Assembly (NCBI RefSeq): GCF_028285565.1
Contig: NZ_JANQOY010000212.1
Location: forward strand, 1-43,920
Direction: 5' to 3'
Length of the DNA: 43,920 nt
Source of the DNA: Acaryochloris sp. IP29b_bin.148
Lineage (GTDB): Bacteria > Cyanobacteriota > Cyanobacteriia > Thermosynechococcales > Thermosynechococcaceae
Below the pieces are notes generated by a model that was not told the origin of the DNA, searched no databases, and saw only the letters and a program-made list of their open reading frames with translations. Positions within the stretch are counted from its first letter, which is position 1; the number at the start of each line of letters is the position of its first letter. The position numbers and the translations under genes are program-made. Of the stretch, positions 1-7,170 are shown one piece after another.

Positions 1-2
1 AC

Positions 3-170
3 ATCTTGAGAAAGGGAATCGCTACCGCAGGGCATGTGGGAAGCGGGCTACTGGATAGTCAAAACGCTTCTGGAGATGAGGCCGCTACTGTGTTGAACCT
101 GAGTTCAACACAGCAAGTCACGTCGCAGAAAGAAGAATCTCCTGCTATACCCGTAGGGGTAGCGGGATGA
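3..170 (+). CDS. tnpB: TnpB (IS200/IS605 OrfB) C-terminal end, partial
   Basis: An open frame enters from the left edge and ends at TGA 168-170. Its last 55 residues read like the C-terminal tail of cyanobacterial IS605-family OrfB/TnpB: a 'TAGHVGSGLLDSQNASGDE' segment followed by a 'KEESPAIPVG' tail, which is where these proteins end after their last zinc-ribbon Cys. TnpB is an RNA-guided nuclease encoded in the transposon. Only its end is visible, so the catalytic residues, and whether the gene is intact, cannot be judged. The transposon right end and guide (omega) RNA would be expected in roughly the next 60 bp. The frame assignment is sure; the family call rests on remembered tail similarity. 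Confidence 0.75.
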   Translation: MLRKGIATAGHVGSGLLDSQNASGDEAATVLNLSSTQQVTSQKEESPAIPVGVAG

Positions 171-233
171 GTGTCAATATGGTTGTTCTGAAGTAGGACC
201 CTAGTAAGAAGTGTGTCTATATAGTGGCTCTGA

Positions 234-647
234 GAGGCATGTTGGCTGTACAGGGTCGTTGAACCTCAGACAGGAGAGAGTTTCTTCTATCGGTTTTCGC
301 ATCTTGATAGGGTGTGCTTTGAGCGGTTCCTTGAGAAATTCAGTTTGGCTTTTCCTCAGCGTTTGAATCTGATGCAGATGGATCAAGCCAGTGCCCATAT
401 GAGTGATTGGATTCTCTGGCCAGAGAATGTGTTACCGATTGTTCAACCCTCTCATAGTCCAGAACTCAATCCATCTGAGTGCTTATGGCAGGATTTGAGA
501 AAGCGGTTCAAAGGCAAATGCTTTGAGTCTATTGGTTCACTTGAAACAGTGTTATTTGAGCAAATCAATACTCTGTCTAAAAAGGTTGTAGCTTCACTTA
601 CAAGATTTTCCTATATCTTGGATGCCTTAGATATACAGGTCACCTAA
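234..647 (+). pseudogene. IS630-family transposase, 5'-truncated remnant
   Basis: The frame is open from 234 (after TGA 231-233) to TAA 645-647, about 137 residues without a proper start. It shows the C-terminal half of a DDE_3/IS630 catalytic domain: a 'VVEPQTGESFFYRFSHLD' strand, then 'MQMDQASAHMS' with the second catalytic Asp, then 'SPELNPSECLWQDLRKR' with the catalytic Glu. Intact IS630 transposases are around 340 residues and carry a first catalytic Asp and an N-terminal HTH; both are missing. A GTG at 312 could start translation, but the product could not be active. The homology begins about 60 bp after the tnpB stop, consistent with an IS605-type element having inserted into, and cut, this copy. 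Confidence 0.75.
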
Positions 648-1202
648 TAGGTTAATTTGGGATAAGGCTAATCGCTGATGGATTGGAGGAAGCCCGATTT
701 TAGACGGTTTTAAGCTGAGTGGCTATTACAGCTGAATTGGCTAACTGGTAGGAGTTTGGGAAACCGTTGTAATCGATTGAGTATGGCACAGACGGGATAT
801 GCCATCACATTGAGTTGCTGATTGATCTAACGGGGCGCATTCAACGATTGGAGGAGGATGCCCATTGTCATATCCAACGCATGCCCCAATTTATGATTGA
901 AATCGTGGTTTATCATGGAGTTTTGTGCGTGTTTAGGTATATGAAACATCATAATATCTCTGGCAAGGAATAATATTAAAGAAGGGAATAATTTGATGAT
1001 TAAATATTTTAAACGCAAAAATATTTATCCCTTTAAGTCTTGTCAAGTAAGGATTTCATTTTTTATTTTTGAGTATTATTTTGTGCTGTGACCTGGGTCA
1101 CAGAGACACTTATAGACAACTGTTCTAATACGAAAAGTTCAAGAAAATAAGTTGTTTTTGAACTTAAGTGAATCCTGTAAGTGTAAGTTGAGGTAATACG
1201 TT
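648..1202. other. Intergenic region with no supported gene
   Basis: No convincing gene was found in 555 bp. A 66-codon open stretch (773-973, + strand) contains an amphipathic segment 'IELLIDLTGRIQRLEEDAH' but has no start codon with a ribosome site, so it may be a gene remnant. A 63-codon frame on the opposite strand is its shadow. The 3' third is AT-rich and holds the promoter region of the next gene, including the CRP-like palindrome described separately. Confidence 0.5.
1087..1102. promoter_or_regulatory. CRP-type operator (TGTGA-N6-TCACA)
   Basis: The sequence TGTGACCTGGGTCACA is a perfect match to the CRP/SyCRP1 consensus TGTGA-N6-TCACA, and the perfect arms extend one base further on each side (1086-1103). 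Its centre lies at 1094.5. A plausible -10 hexamer TCTAAT (1124-1129) would put the transcription start near 1136, giving a site centred at about -41.5, the classical class II activator position. The next gene starts at 1203. Cyanobacterial CRP homologues bind this motif with cAMP; control of this gene is inferred from position. Confidence 0.7.
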
Positions 1203-1436
1203 ATGTCTGAACTATTTACTGAATTATCTAATCAACAACAAGAGCTTATTGCAGGAGGTGCAGTCAAGACTCTAAACATCAATGCCACAACATTTGAATC
1301 TAATACTGAGTTGCTTGGTTCTTATGGTGCTGCTGCGTCTGGTCCTCATGGGTCAGCTGCCTTAGGCGGTATTCATGCTGCTAATCAAGAAATTCATACC
1401 AATGCTTTTAGTCTTCAAGCAGGTGATGTTGACTAG
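1203..1436 (+). CDS. Double-glycine leader peptide precursor (bacteriocin-like)
   Basis: This 77-residue protein starts at ATG 1203, preceded by GAGG at 1190-1193. Its N-terminus 'FTELSNQQQELIAGGAV' matches the LS(x)n-E-L-x-G-G leader of peptides cleaved and exported by C39-peptidase ABC transporters, with cleavage expected after Gly18-Gly19. The remaining ~58 residues are rich in Ala, Gly, Ser and Asn, with no Cys. This resembles the short cyanobacterial bacteriocin-like ('CTB'-type) precursors. No modification enzyme, immunity gene or C39 transporter is in the window, so processing would have to act in trans. The function of the mature peptide is unknown; it could be a signal or surface peptide rather than an antimicrobial. 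Confidence 0.75.
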   Translation: MSELFTELSNQQQELIAGGAVKTLNINATTFESNTELLGSYGAAASGPHGSAALGGIHAANQEIHTNAFSLQAGDVD

Positions 1437-1763
1437 TCGTAAGTCCGTTCTAGTTCAATAGAATGCCAACACGAGACTCATATTCATATCTATTGCGTTC
1501 AAGTCATAGTTAAGTAAGCGCCAGATCAGGGATGAGAGATTGGGCTCCCTTCCTTGATTTGGTGCTCGCGAATTATGCCCTTGCTCATCGGGCCCCCTCC
1601 TATCAGGCTTTTTATCGGCCCCCTCCCTATACAAGCACAGCCACGACTAACCCCTTTGGCCATCCGATGCCGTACTTTCTGTGAATGGACATCGAAGACC
1701 CTGGCACTCAAAGGTGCAAAGTTTACTCCCAATTTTAGGTTGTTCTACTATTAGGTGAATGTG
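1437..1763. other. Intergenic region, nothing clear
   Basis: No supported gene. Two open frames of about 66-68 codons lie on opposite strands over the same bases and neither resembles a protein. A short imperfect direct repeat (ATCGGGCCCCCTCC near 1588 and ATCGGCCCCCTCCC near 1615) is the only visible structure. No hairpin followed by a T-run was found after the peptide precursor. Confidence 0.4.
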
Positions 1764-2096
1764 ATGAATAGAAATCTCAAACATATATTATTGACTGCTG
1801 CATTGTCCCTGAACCTACTGCCAATGGCAGTTATGGCCCAAGAGGGGCGGTACGTTGTGGTTAATGGTCAACGCATGACACCTCAGCAACTGGCCGTTTT
1901 GGATCGCGTCAATTGCACGCGGATCCAAAATGGACGTTACTGGTATAACCCTTACACCAAACTTTGGGGTTATGAAGGGAATCCCTATCCTCAAGGTCGA
2001 GCGGGTGAAGCTTGCTACCAACAACAAACACCCCGCCAGCCCAGTTTGTCAGAACGAGGGTTGTTGTTTTCTCCTGGTGAATTACTTCGTGATTAA
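1764..2096 (+). CDS. Small secreted protein of unknown function
   Basis: I start this 110-residue protein at ATG 1764 because AGGTGA at 1753-1758 sits at good ribosome-site distance; an in-frame GTG at 1755 lies inside that site. Residues 1-26 form a signal peptide (basic 'NRNLKH', hydrophobic 'ILLTAALSLNLLPMAV', Ala-x-Ala-like cut near 'VMAQ'). The mature part is ~85 residues, rich in Tyr, Arg, Gln and Asn, with two Cys that could form a disulfide. A segment with 'NGRYWYNPYTKLWGYEG' may be a small beta structure. I do not recognise the family. It is probably periplasmic or extracellular. Confidence 0.65.
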   Translation: MNRNLKHILLTAALSLNLLPMAVMAQEGRYVVVNGQRMTPQQLAVLDRVNCTRIQNGRYWYNPYTKLWGYEGNPYPQGRAGEACYQQQTPRQPSLSERGLLFSPGELLRD

Positions 2097-2228
2097 TGGT
2101 CAATATTCGTTTTATGATCGGCTACTCATTCTATTTATGCCGTGATCTGACTTGAATTTCCAACGTATTTTCGAACGACTAACTTTGAGCAGGGAATTTA
2201 ACCGACACTGCCTTTGTTGCCGCAGATG

Positions 2229-5200
2229 TTATGGATGCGACGAAACTGCTCCTAACCGGATCAGCGTGGTTCGTTGGGCTGTCGTTAACCCTCTCACTTC
2301 TGTAATATCCATGCCTTCATAAAGGCGATCGGACAGAACTTGCAAACAGGTTCCCGTCTTGACATCCCAAACCCGGATGGTTTGATCCTGAGAACCGCTT
2401 AAAACGCGATCGCCATCGGGATGAAAAGCCACTGAGAACACCTGATGCTGGTGTCCTAGCAGTGTATGCAGACAGGTTCCGGTTACTAAATCCCAAAGGC
2501 GAACTGTTTGATCATGAGAGCCTGTCACCAGCATGCGACGGTCTGGACTAAAGGCAACAGAAAACACCCAGCTTTTGTGTCCTATCAAGGTTTGAAGGCA
2601 GGTGCCAGTGTTAACATTCCAGAGTCGAACCGTGCCATCTCCACTGCCACTAGCCGCAATGGGATTGAGGGGCTCTTCTTCAAAGGGGGCAAAGGCCACA
2701 TCATAGATGCGGGTTTGATGCCCTTTGAGTGTCTGTAGACAATCGCCGGTGTTAGGATCCCAGATTTTAACCGTGTGATCGGCACTGCCGCTGATAACGT
2801 ATTTGCCAAAGCCACAAAAGGCAACGGAAACCACCTGATCGGTATGTCCCTGAAGACAGTGCTGGCATTGCCCCGTTTGCCACTGCCAAATCCGGACCGT
2901 ATGGTCTGCACTCCCTGTGACTAAGCGATCGCCTGCCGGGTTAAAGTGGGCCGACAACACCCAATCCTTGTGGCCCACTAGCGTCTGCACACAGTTGCCC
3001 GACTGCCATTGCCAGAGGCGAACTGCGTTTTCAGCCGCAGCCACTGCAAGAATATGTCGCGAATTTAAGGCCACCGCTCGCACCGGGGTGGCGTGACCAT
3101 CAAGGGTTTTCAGCAGTTGTCCGGTCTTAAAGTCCCACAGTTTAATCCGATGATCGCCATTGCCACTCACCACGACAGCCCCGTCGTCACTGAGGGAGAT
3201 GGGGAAGGCCCAGTCGGTATGGCTTTGCCAGGTATTGAGACATTGAGGGGTCCGCCAGTCCCAGAGTTTGACGGTTTGATCCAGACTGACGCAGGCTAAT
3301 GCCTGACCGTCAGGGCTGAAGGCTAGGGCGAAAATTTGGTTGTGGTGGCCATAAACGCTACCAACGTAGCTACCCGTTTCAGCATCCCAAAGTTTGATCT
3401 GATGATCGCTCCCCCCGCTGGCCAGGGTGTGGTCCTGGGGATTAAAGGCGACGGTGTAAACCCCTCCTTGATGATCGGTAAAAATATGTGAGCAGAGACC
3501 AGTGGCCATCGCCCAACAGCGGACGGTACCGTCATTACTGGCGCTCGCTAGATATTGGCCGTCGGCACTAAAGGCGAGCGATCGCACCCAATCGGTATGC
3601 CCTGTTAAGGTCTGTAGACATTGGCCAGTGGCCGTATCCCACAACTTGATGGTGTGATCCTCACTGCCACTGGCTAAGAGGTGTCCCTGAGGCCGAAAGG
3701 CCACTGCACGGACTCGTCCTTGATGTTGAGACAGCGTCAACTGACATCGTTGGCAGGCCACATCCCAGATTTTAATGGTGTGATCGCCACTGCCACTGGC
3801 CAATTGCTGACCATCGGCACTAAAGGCGACGGAAAACACTTCCTCTTGATGCCCCGTTAGAATCTGCAGGCACTGACCCGTTAGCCGATCCCATAGCCGG
3901 ACAGTGCCATCGGCCCCACCACTGGCCAACAGCCCTGTTTCAGTCGGCGGAAAGGCCACAGAACGAATCCAGTGTGTATGTCCTTGATATAGGACTAAAA
4001 GCTGGCCCGTTTTCACGTCCCACAGCCGCACCGTATAGGCATTATCACAGGTGGCCAGGGCTTCCCCATCAGGACTAAAGGCTGCCGAGAGGACGTTCCC
4101 CGTCATCTCCGTAAATTGCGATCGCGACAGATCAGACCCCGTTAAGTTCACTTCAGGCAAATTGAGGTTTTGTAAGTTGGCTTGCCAGAGGGTCAACCGG
4201 GAAAAATCGTATCCACGCAAGTCCACCTTGAGCTGTCGGAGCAGGTTGACACAGTTGCCTGCCACATAGCCCGTAATATTGGCAGGTTTCCCTTGCAGAG
4301 ACTGCAATATTTGCCGAATATGCGTTTCAACCTGTTGAACAGACACCAATTGCTCAACGACCCGTTCGGCAATGGGTTGCACAATGAAGCGGAGTTGAGC
4401 CTCGCGAATATAGTCACGGGCTTGAACTTTGAGCACCGCATGGGAGCGGAGCAGTTGAGGGGTCTGATGGACAATTTCAGCGGTGATGATGTCAATCAAT
4501 TGGCTGACGACATATTCCATCACCACGGGCTGCAGGGTATAACCCACCTCCAGCTTTTCGATGAGGGAGCGGCGCTGGAGGGAATTAAGGGCTTGAATCA
4601 GTTCTCCGATGCGCTGGGGGCTAAAGCCATCGGCCTGGAGATCGGCCAGCGAGCTGGGCACTCGGTTAATGCCCAGCCAATACAGAATACTTTGCTCAAG
4701 GGCAGGCAGCCGCTGGAATTGCTGAGACAGCAGATCGCGAATATCGTCAAAGATAAAGGGACTCGTCTGGACAACCGTCAGAAACTGGTTAATGTCCTGA
4801 TCAAAATAGTCGCGGATAGCAGCACGGACGATATTCAAGGCAAGCGGATTGCCAGCATAGTGCTCAATCAGCGGATTCCAATCCGTGCGTGAGGCGGAAA
4901 ATTCGCCCTTGGCGGCTAAGAGATCCTGAGCAACCTCGAGGGGCAGTCCCTTCAGAGCAAGGCTTTTGGCATGCAGATCAAGGTGGAGAACCCCTTGGGG
5001 CTGTTCGCGGGAGGTCAACAGCAGACAGCTTTGGTGATCGGCTTGACCAATACACTGAAACAGTTGGCCATAGTCTTCGTAACCGTCTCGGTAGCGACCT
5101 GTGCGATCGCAACTGGCCAAGATAGACTCCACATTGTCCAAGATAATTAAGCAGCGGGACTGACGTAGGTACTTCAGCAGCTCTAGCAGTTGACCATCTA

Positions 5201-5765
5201 AATAGGCAGGTAGGGTTTTAGACTGGCGATCACTTAAGAACTGGATAAACTCCAAGACCACCTGAATCAGTGGCGGTGCATTGCGTAAACTGCGCCAAAT
5301 AATCTTGTCAAATTGATCGGCCAGGGTCCGCGCAATTTTAGAGGCCAAGAGGGTTTTACCAATTCCGCCCATGCCGAGCAACAGCACCAGATGACAGCGA
5401 TCCTGAACTATCCAGTCTGTGAGCTGGGTGAGTTCCTTTGCACGCCCTCGAAAACTATCCACTGTAGGCGCATCACCCCAGTCTTGGCAGGCTGCTACGC
5501 TTGGCGCAGCCGCTGGCAATGAGAATGACTCTTCCTGTAAGGCTTCAGACATGGCCACGGTCTGCCAGTCCACCCCCACGGCAGTACAAATAGCCATAAA
5601 GGTATCCATACGAATGGCCTGCCCAGCCCAGAAGCGATTTAAGGTCGAACGGGAAGTGTAAGCGGCTTGGCACCATTGCTGAGCGGTTTTATTCCACCGT
5701 TTTCGCCGTCGGGCTTGTTCAACGAGTGCAAGTCCTGCTTGGGATGCTTGGACACTTTCTGGCAT
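2229..5765 (-). CDS. HTH / NB-ARC / WD40 STAND protein
   Basis: This 1178-residue STAND NTPase has an N-terminal HTH-like domain of the kind found on cyanobacterial NB-ARC proteins (about 1-75), a linker, and an NB-ARC ATPase with P-loop GMGGIGKT (131-138) and a Walker B-type 'CLIILDNVES'. A helical region follows, then a short pentapeptide-like stretch ('LTLWQANLQNLNLPEVNL'), then 14 WD40 repeats to about residue 1150, i.e. enough for two seven-bladed propellers. Repeat ends are regular (LWD/IWD), with degenerate blades at 'VRCWA' and 'VRLWQ'. Known roles of such proteins are ligand-triggered oligomerisation in signalling, programmed death or antiphage defence; the WD40 part would be the sensor. 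No separate effector domain is visible. The frame is intact. Confidence 0.9.
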   Translation of the reverse strand: MPESVQASQAGLALVEQARRRKRWNKTAQQWCQAAYTSRSTLNRFWAGQAIRMDTFMAICTAVGVDWQTVAMSEALQEESFSLPAAAPSVAACQDWGDAPTVDSFRGRAKELTQLTDWIVQDRCHLVLLLGMGGIGKTLLASKIARTLADQFDKIIWRSLRNAPPLIQVVLEFIQFLSDRQSKTLPAYLDGQLLELLKYLRQSRCLIILDNVESILASCDRTGRYRDGYEDYGQLFQCIGQADHQSCLLLTSREQPQGVLHLDLHAKSLALKGLPLEVAQDLLAAKGEFSASRTDWNPLIEHYAGNPLALNIVRAAIRDYFDQDINQFLTVVQTSPFIFDDIRDLLSQQFQRLPALEQSILYWLGINRVPSSLADLQADGFSPQRIGELIQALNSLQRRSLIEKLEVGYTLQPVVMEYVVSQLIDIITAEIVHQTPQLLRSHAVLKVQARDYIREAQLRFIVQPIAERVVEQLVSVQQVETHIRQILQSLQGKPANITGYVAGNCVNLLRQLKVDLRGYDFSRLTLWQANLQNLNLPEVNLTGSDLSRSQFTEMTGNVLSAAFSPDGEALATCDNAYTVRLWDVKTGQLLVLYQGHTHWIRSVAFPPTETGLLASGGADGTVRLWDRLTGQCLQILTGHQEEVFSVAFSADGQQLASGSGDHTIKIWDVACQRCQLTLSQHQGRVRAVAFRPQGHLLASGSEDHTIKLWDTATGQCLQTLTGHTDWVRSLAFSADGQYLASASNDGTVRCWAMATGLCSHIFTDHQGGVYTVAFNPQDHTLASGGSDHQIKLWDAETGSYVGSVYGHHNQIFALAFSPDGQALACVSLDQTVKLWDWRTPQCLNTWQSHTDWAFPISLSDDGAVVVSGNGDHRIKLWDFKTGQLLKTLDGHATPVRAVALNSRHILAVAAAENAVRLWQWQSGNCVQTLVGHKDWVLSAHFNPAGDRLVTGSADHTVRIWQWQTGQCQHCLQGHTDQVVSVAFCGFGKYVISGSADHTVKIWDPNTGDCLQTLKGHQTRIYDVAFAPFEEEPLNPIAASGSGDGTVRLWNVNTGTCLQTLIGHKSWVFSVAFSPDRRMLVTGSHDQTVRLWDLVTGTCLHTLLGHQHQVFSVAFHPDGDRVLSGSQDQTIRVWDVKTGTCLQVLSDRLYEGMDITEVRGLTTAQRTTLIRLGAVSSHP

Positions 5766-6132
5766 ACCTCAATCCCTGAATATATCTCCCCGTAAGGTTT
5801 TTGACTAGCTTTAATATAAACTTTGACCTCAATCTGAGTTCAATCTGAATGTTTTACCTATTATGAGACAACTGAGACAAAAACTGAGGCATTCTTATTT
5901 TGACTTTAAGTTAACCATAGCGGCACTCTTGTAGACTATCGAGTTCAGTTTGGAATGGGCTGAAATTACGCAGTCACAATCAAAAATTATCTGGGTCGAT
6001 CCTGAGAATATTCTCACAAAGGTTTCAGAACTCTTCCGTAGAAAAAACTGGAGAAAATTGCTGAGATATAGACTGGGAAAATATTTCTGGATGTTTCGAT
6101 CATGATAAAAGTATCGAGTTCAACACACATAA
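5766..6132. other. Intergenic region with short repeats
   Basis: No gene is seen in 367 bp upstream of the STAND gene. An 11-bp tandem pair, TCAATCTGAGT / TCAATCTGAAT (5829-5850), lies 65-85 bp upstream of the STAND start codon, a spacing of one helical turn that suits a dimeric activator of the OmpR type. A 14-bp palindrome is listed separately. The DNA is AT-rich as expected for promoters. Confidence 0.4.
6003..6016. promoter_or_regulatory. Perfect 14-bp palindrome, possible operator
   Basis: TGAGAATATTCTCA is a perfect palindrome 117 bp upstream of the small ORF at 6133 and 238 bp upstream of the STAND gene start. The half-site TGAGAAT is the Fur half-site variant, but Fur boxes normally have one central base between half-sites and here there is none. 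It may be an operator for either flanking gene. Confidence 0.35.
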
Positions 6133-6297
6133 ATGACACTTCAATTCACATCTATTCAGCCAACAATCACACCCATCAAGATTGATGTTGTGAAGCTTTT
6201 AGAGCATGGAGACAGCCCAACTGCAATCATCTTATCAATGGCGATATTTACTGCTGTATTAATTCGTTCATTGAAGCGAGAGATCCCAGAACAGTAA
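6133..6297 (+). CDS. Small single-pass membrane peptide (54 aa)
   Basis: ATG 6133 to TAA 6295-6297 encodes 54 residues. After a polar N-terminus containing 'TPIKIDVVKLLEHGDS', residues 29-45 form one hydrophobic helix ('PTAIILSMAIFTAVLI'), followed by a positive tail 'RSLKRE'. That fits a small inner-membrane protein with its C-terminus in the cytoplasm. No strong ribosome site is visible just upstream, which lowers confidence. Small proteins of this shape occur in cyanobacteria, but I cannot name this one. It stands alone between unrelated genes. Confidence 0.45.
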   Translation: MTLQFTSIQPTITPIKIDVVKLLEHGDSPTAIILSMAIFTAVLIRSLKREIPEQ

Positions 6298-6671
6298 TGA
6301 GAACGATAATAGTTCGATGGTCTCAGCTCGACTCTAGGACATCATCTTTTTCAAAACTTTCTCAGCATGATTGCAATGCAGTTACGATCTCCACTCCCCT
6401 CCTTTACAAACTTCAACAGCAGGGCCAATGAAGGAAACGTGCAGATGGACTTCATCCCACCGCTCAAGTGAACTCCGTAGGGAAGCCCACTAGCCATGGC
6501 TGTAACCGCTGCGATTAGCGGATTTTAACCAGCTCTATGGCCATATTTCTCAGGCCAAAACGCTGGTTCCTGTTTTGATTCGACAATAGTGATCACACCT
6601 CTGGCACGGGCACCTGTTGGCGATCTAGAACGCGATTGCATCCGTTGAATATCTCGATTGATGCCAGAGGT
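6298..6671. other. Intergenic region, no gene seen
   Basis: No supported coding frame in 374 bp. The only structure found is the spaced inverted repeat at 6597-6671, described separately. Confidence 0.4.
6597..6671. repeat. Spaced 10-bp inverted repeat
   Basis: ACCTCTGGCA (6597-6606) and TGCCAGAGGT (6662-6671) are perfect inverted copies separated by 55 bp. The right copy abuts the stop codon of the lipoprotein gene on the minus strand. They could be the ends of a tiny decayed mobile element or a long-loop transcript end; there is no T-run. Confidence 0.4.
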
Positions 6672-7157
6672 CTAATCAACCCTCCATGTTCCGTTAGCTG
6701 CGAAGCTAACTTTTACCGTCCCACTTTGAGTCTGGAGGAAGGATTGACGATGCCAGGTGAATAGCAGTGAACGTTGCTCAATGGCAGATTGAGCCGTGCC
6801 AATATTGATGGGATTACTGCTACCGCCCCTTTCGATGCTTACCCCTGGTGCCGCCTTTGCAACCTCAACCTCGGCAGAGGCCAGATAGGTATGATTCTGC
6901 TGTTGAAGGCTCGTCCACACTAAACACATTTCTACCCCAGACTCACCCAAGGGAAAGGTTGCTTGATGCTGTGTTTTGTCGAGAGTCAGCGCATCTCGAT
7001 TTTGCACATATTCAGAGAATTCAAGCGGCGTTCCCAATGGCCCTACAGGCGTATTTGAGGCACTACAGCCCACCATTAAAAGTCCGGCCAATAACACACT
7101 CTCCCACCTGGAAGGAGAACTAGAGAACAGCTGACATCCAAGTAGCCCAGAAGTCAT
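6672..7157 (-). CDS. Putative lipoprotein of unknown function
   Basis: A 161-residue protein. 'SVLLAGLLMVGCSAS' is a hydrophobic stretch ending in a lipobox (Leu-Met-Val-Gly-Cys), so the mature protein should be lipid-anchored at about Cys31. The first 17 residues before the hydrophobic part are long for a signal peptide; a later start is possible, but an AGGGG lies 9 nt before this ATG. The mature domain (about 130 residues) ends in 'TVKVSFAANGTWRVD', suggesting a beta-rich fold. It begins 13 nt after the DUF3370 gene, so the two are very likely cotranscribed. No family recognised. Confidence 0.65.
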   Translation of the reverse strand: MTSGLLGCQLFSSSPSRWESVLLAGLLMVGCSASNTPVGPLGTPLEFSEYVQNRDALTLDKTQHQATFPLGESGVEMCLVWTSLQQQNHTYLASAEVEVAKAAPGVSIERGGSSNPINIGTAQSAIEQRSLLFTWHRQSFLQTQSGTVKVSFAANGTWRVD

Positions 7158-7170
7158 TGTTAAACCCCTA

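Noticed and set aside
827-1018. A 63-codon minus-strand frame upstream of the peptide precursor
   Set aside because: No ribosome site or family pattern, and it covers a plus-strand stretch that looks equally open; probably chance.
2229-5765. Regularly spaced similar sequence that could suggest a repeat array or CRISPR, and several plus-strand frames
   Set aside because: The spacing is the roughly 126-bp period of WD40 codons in one intact gene; the plus-strand frames are its shadows.
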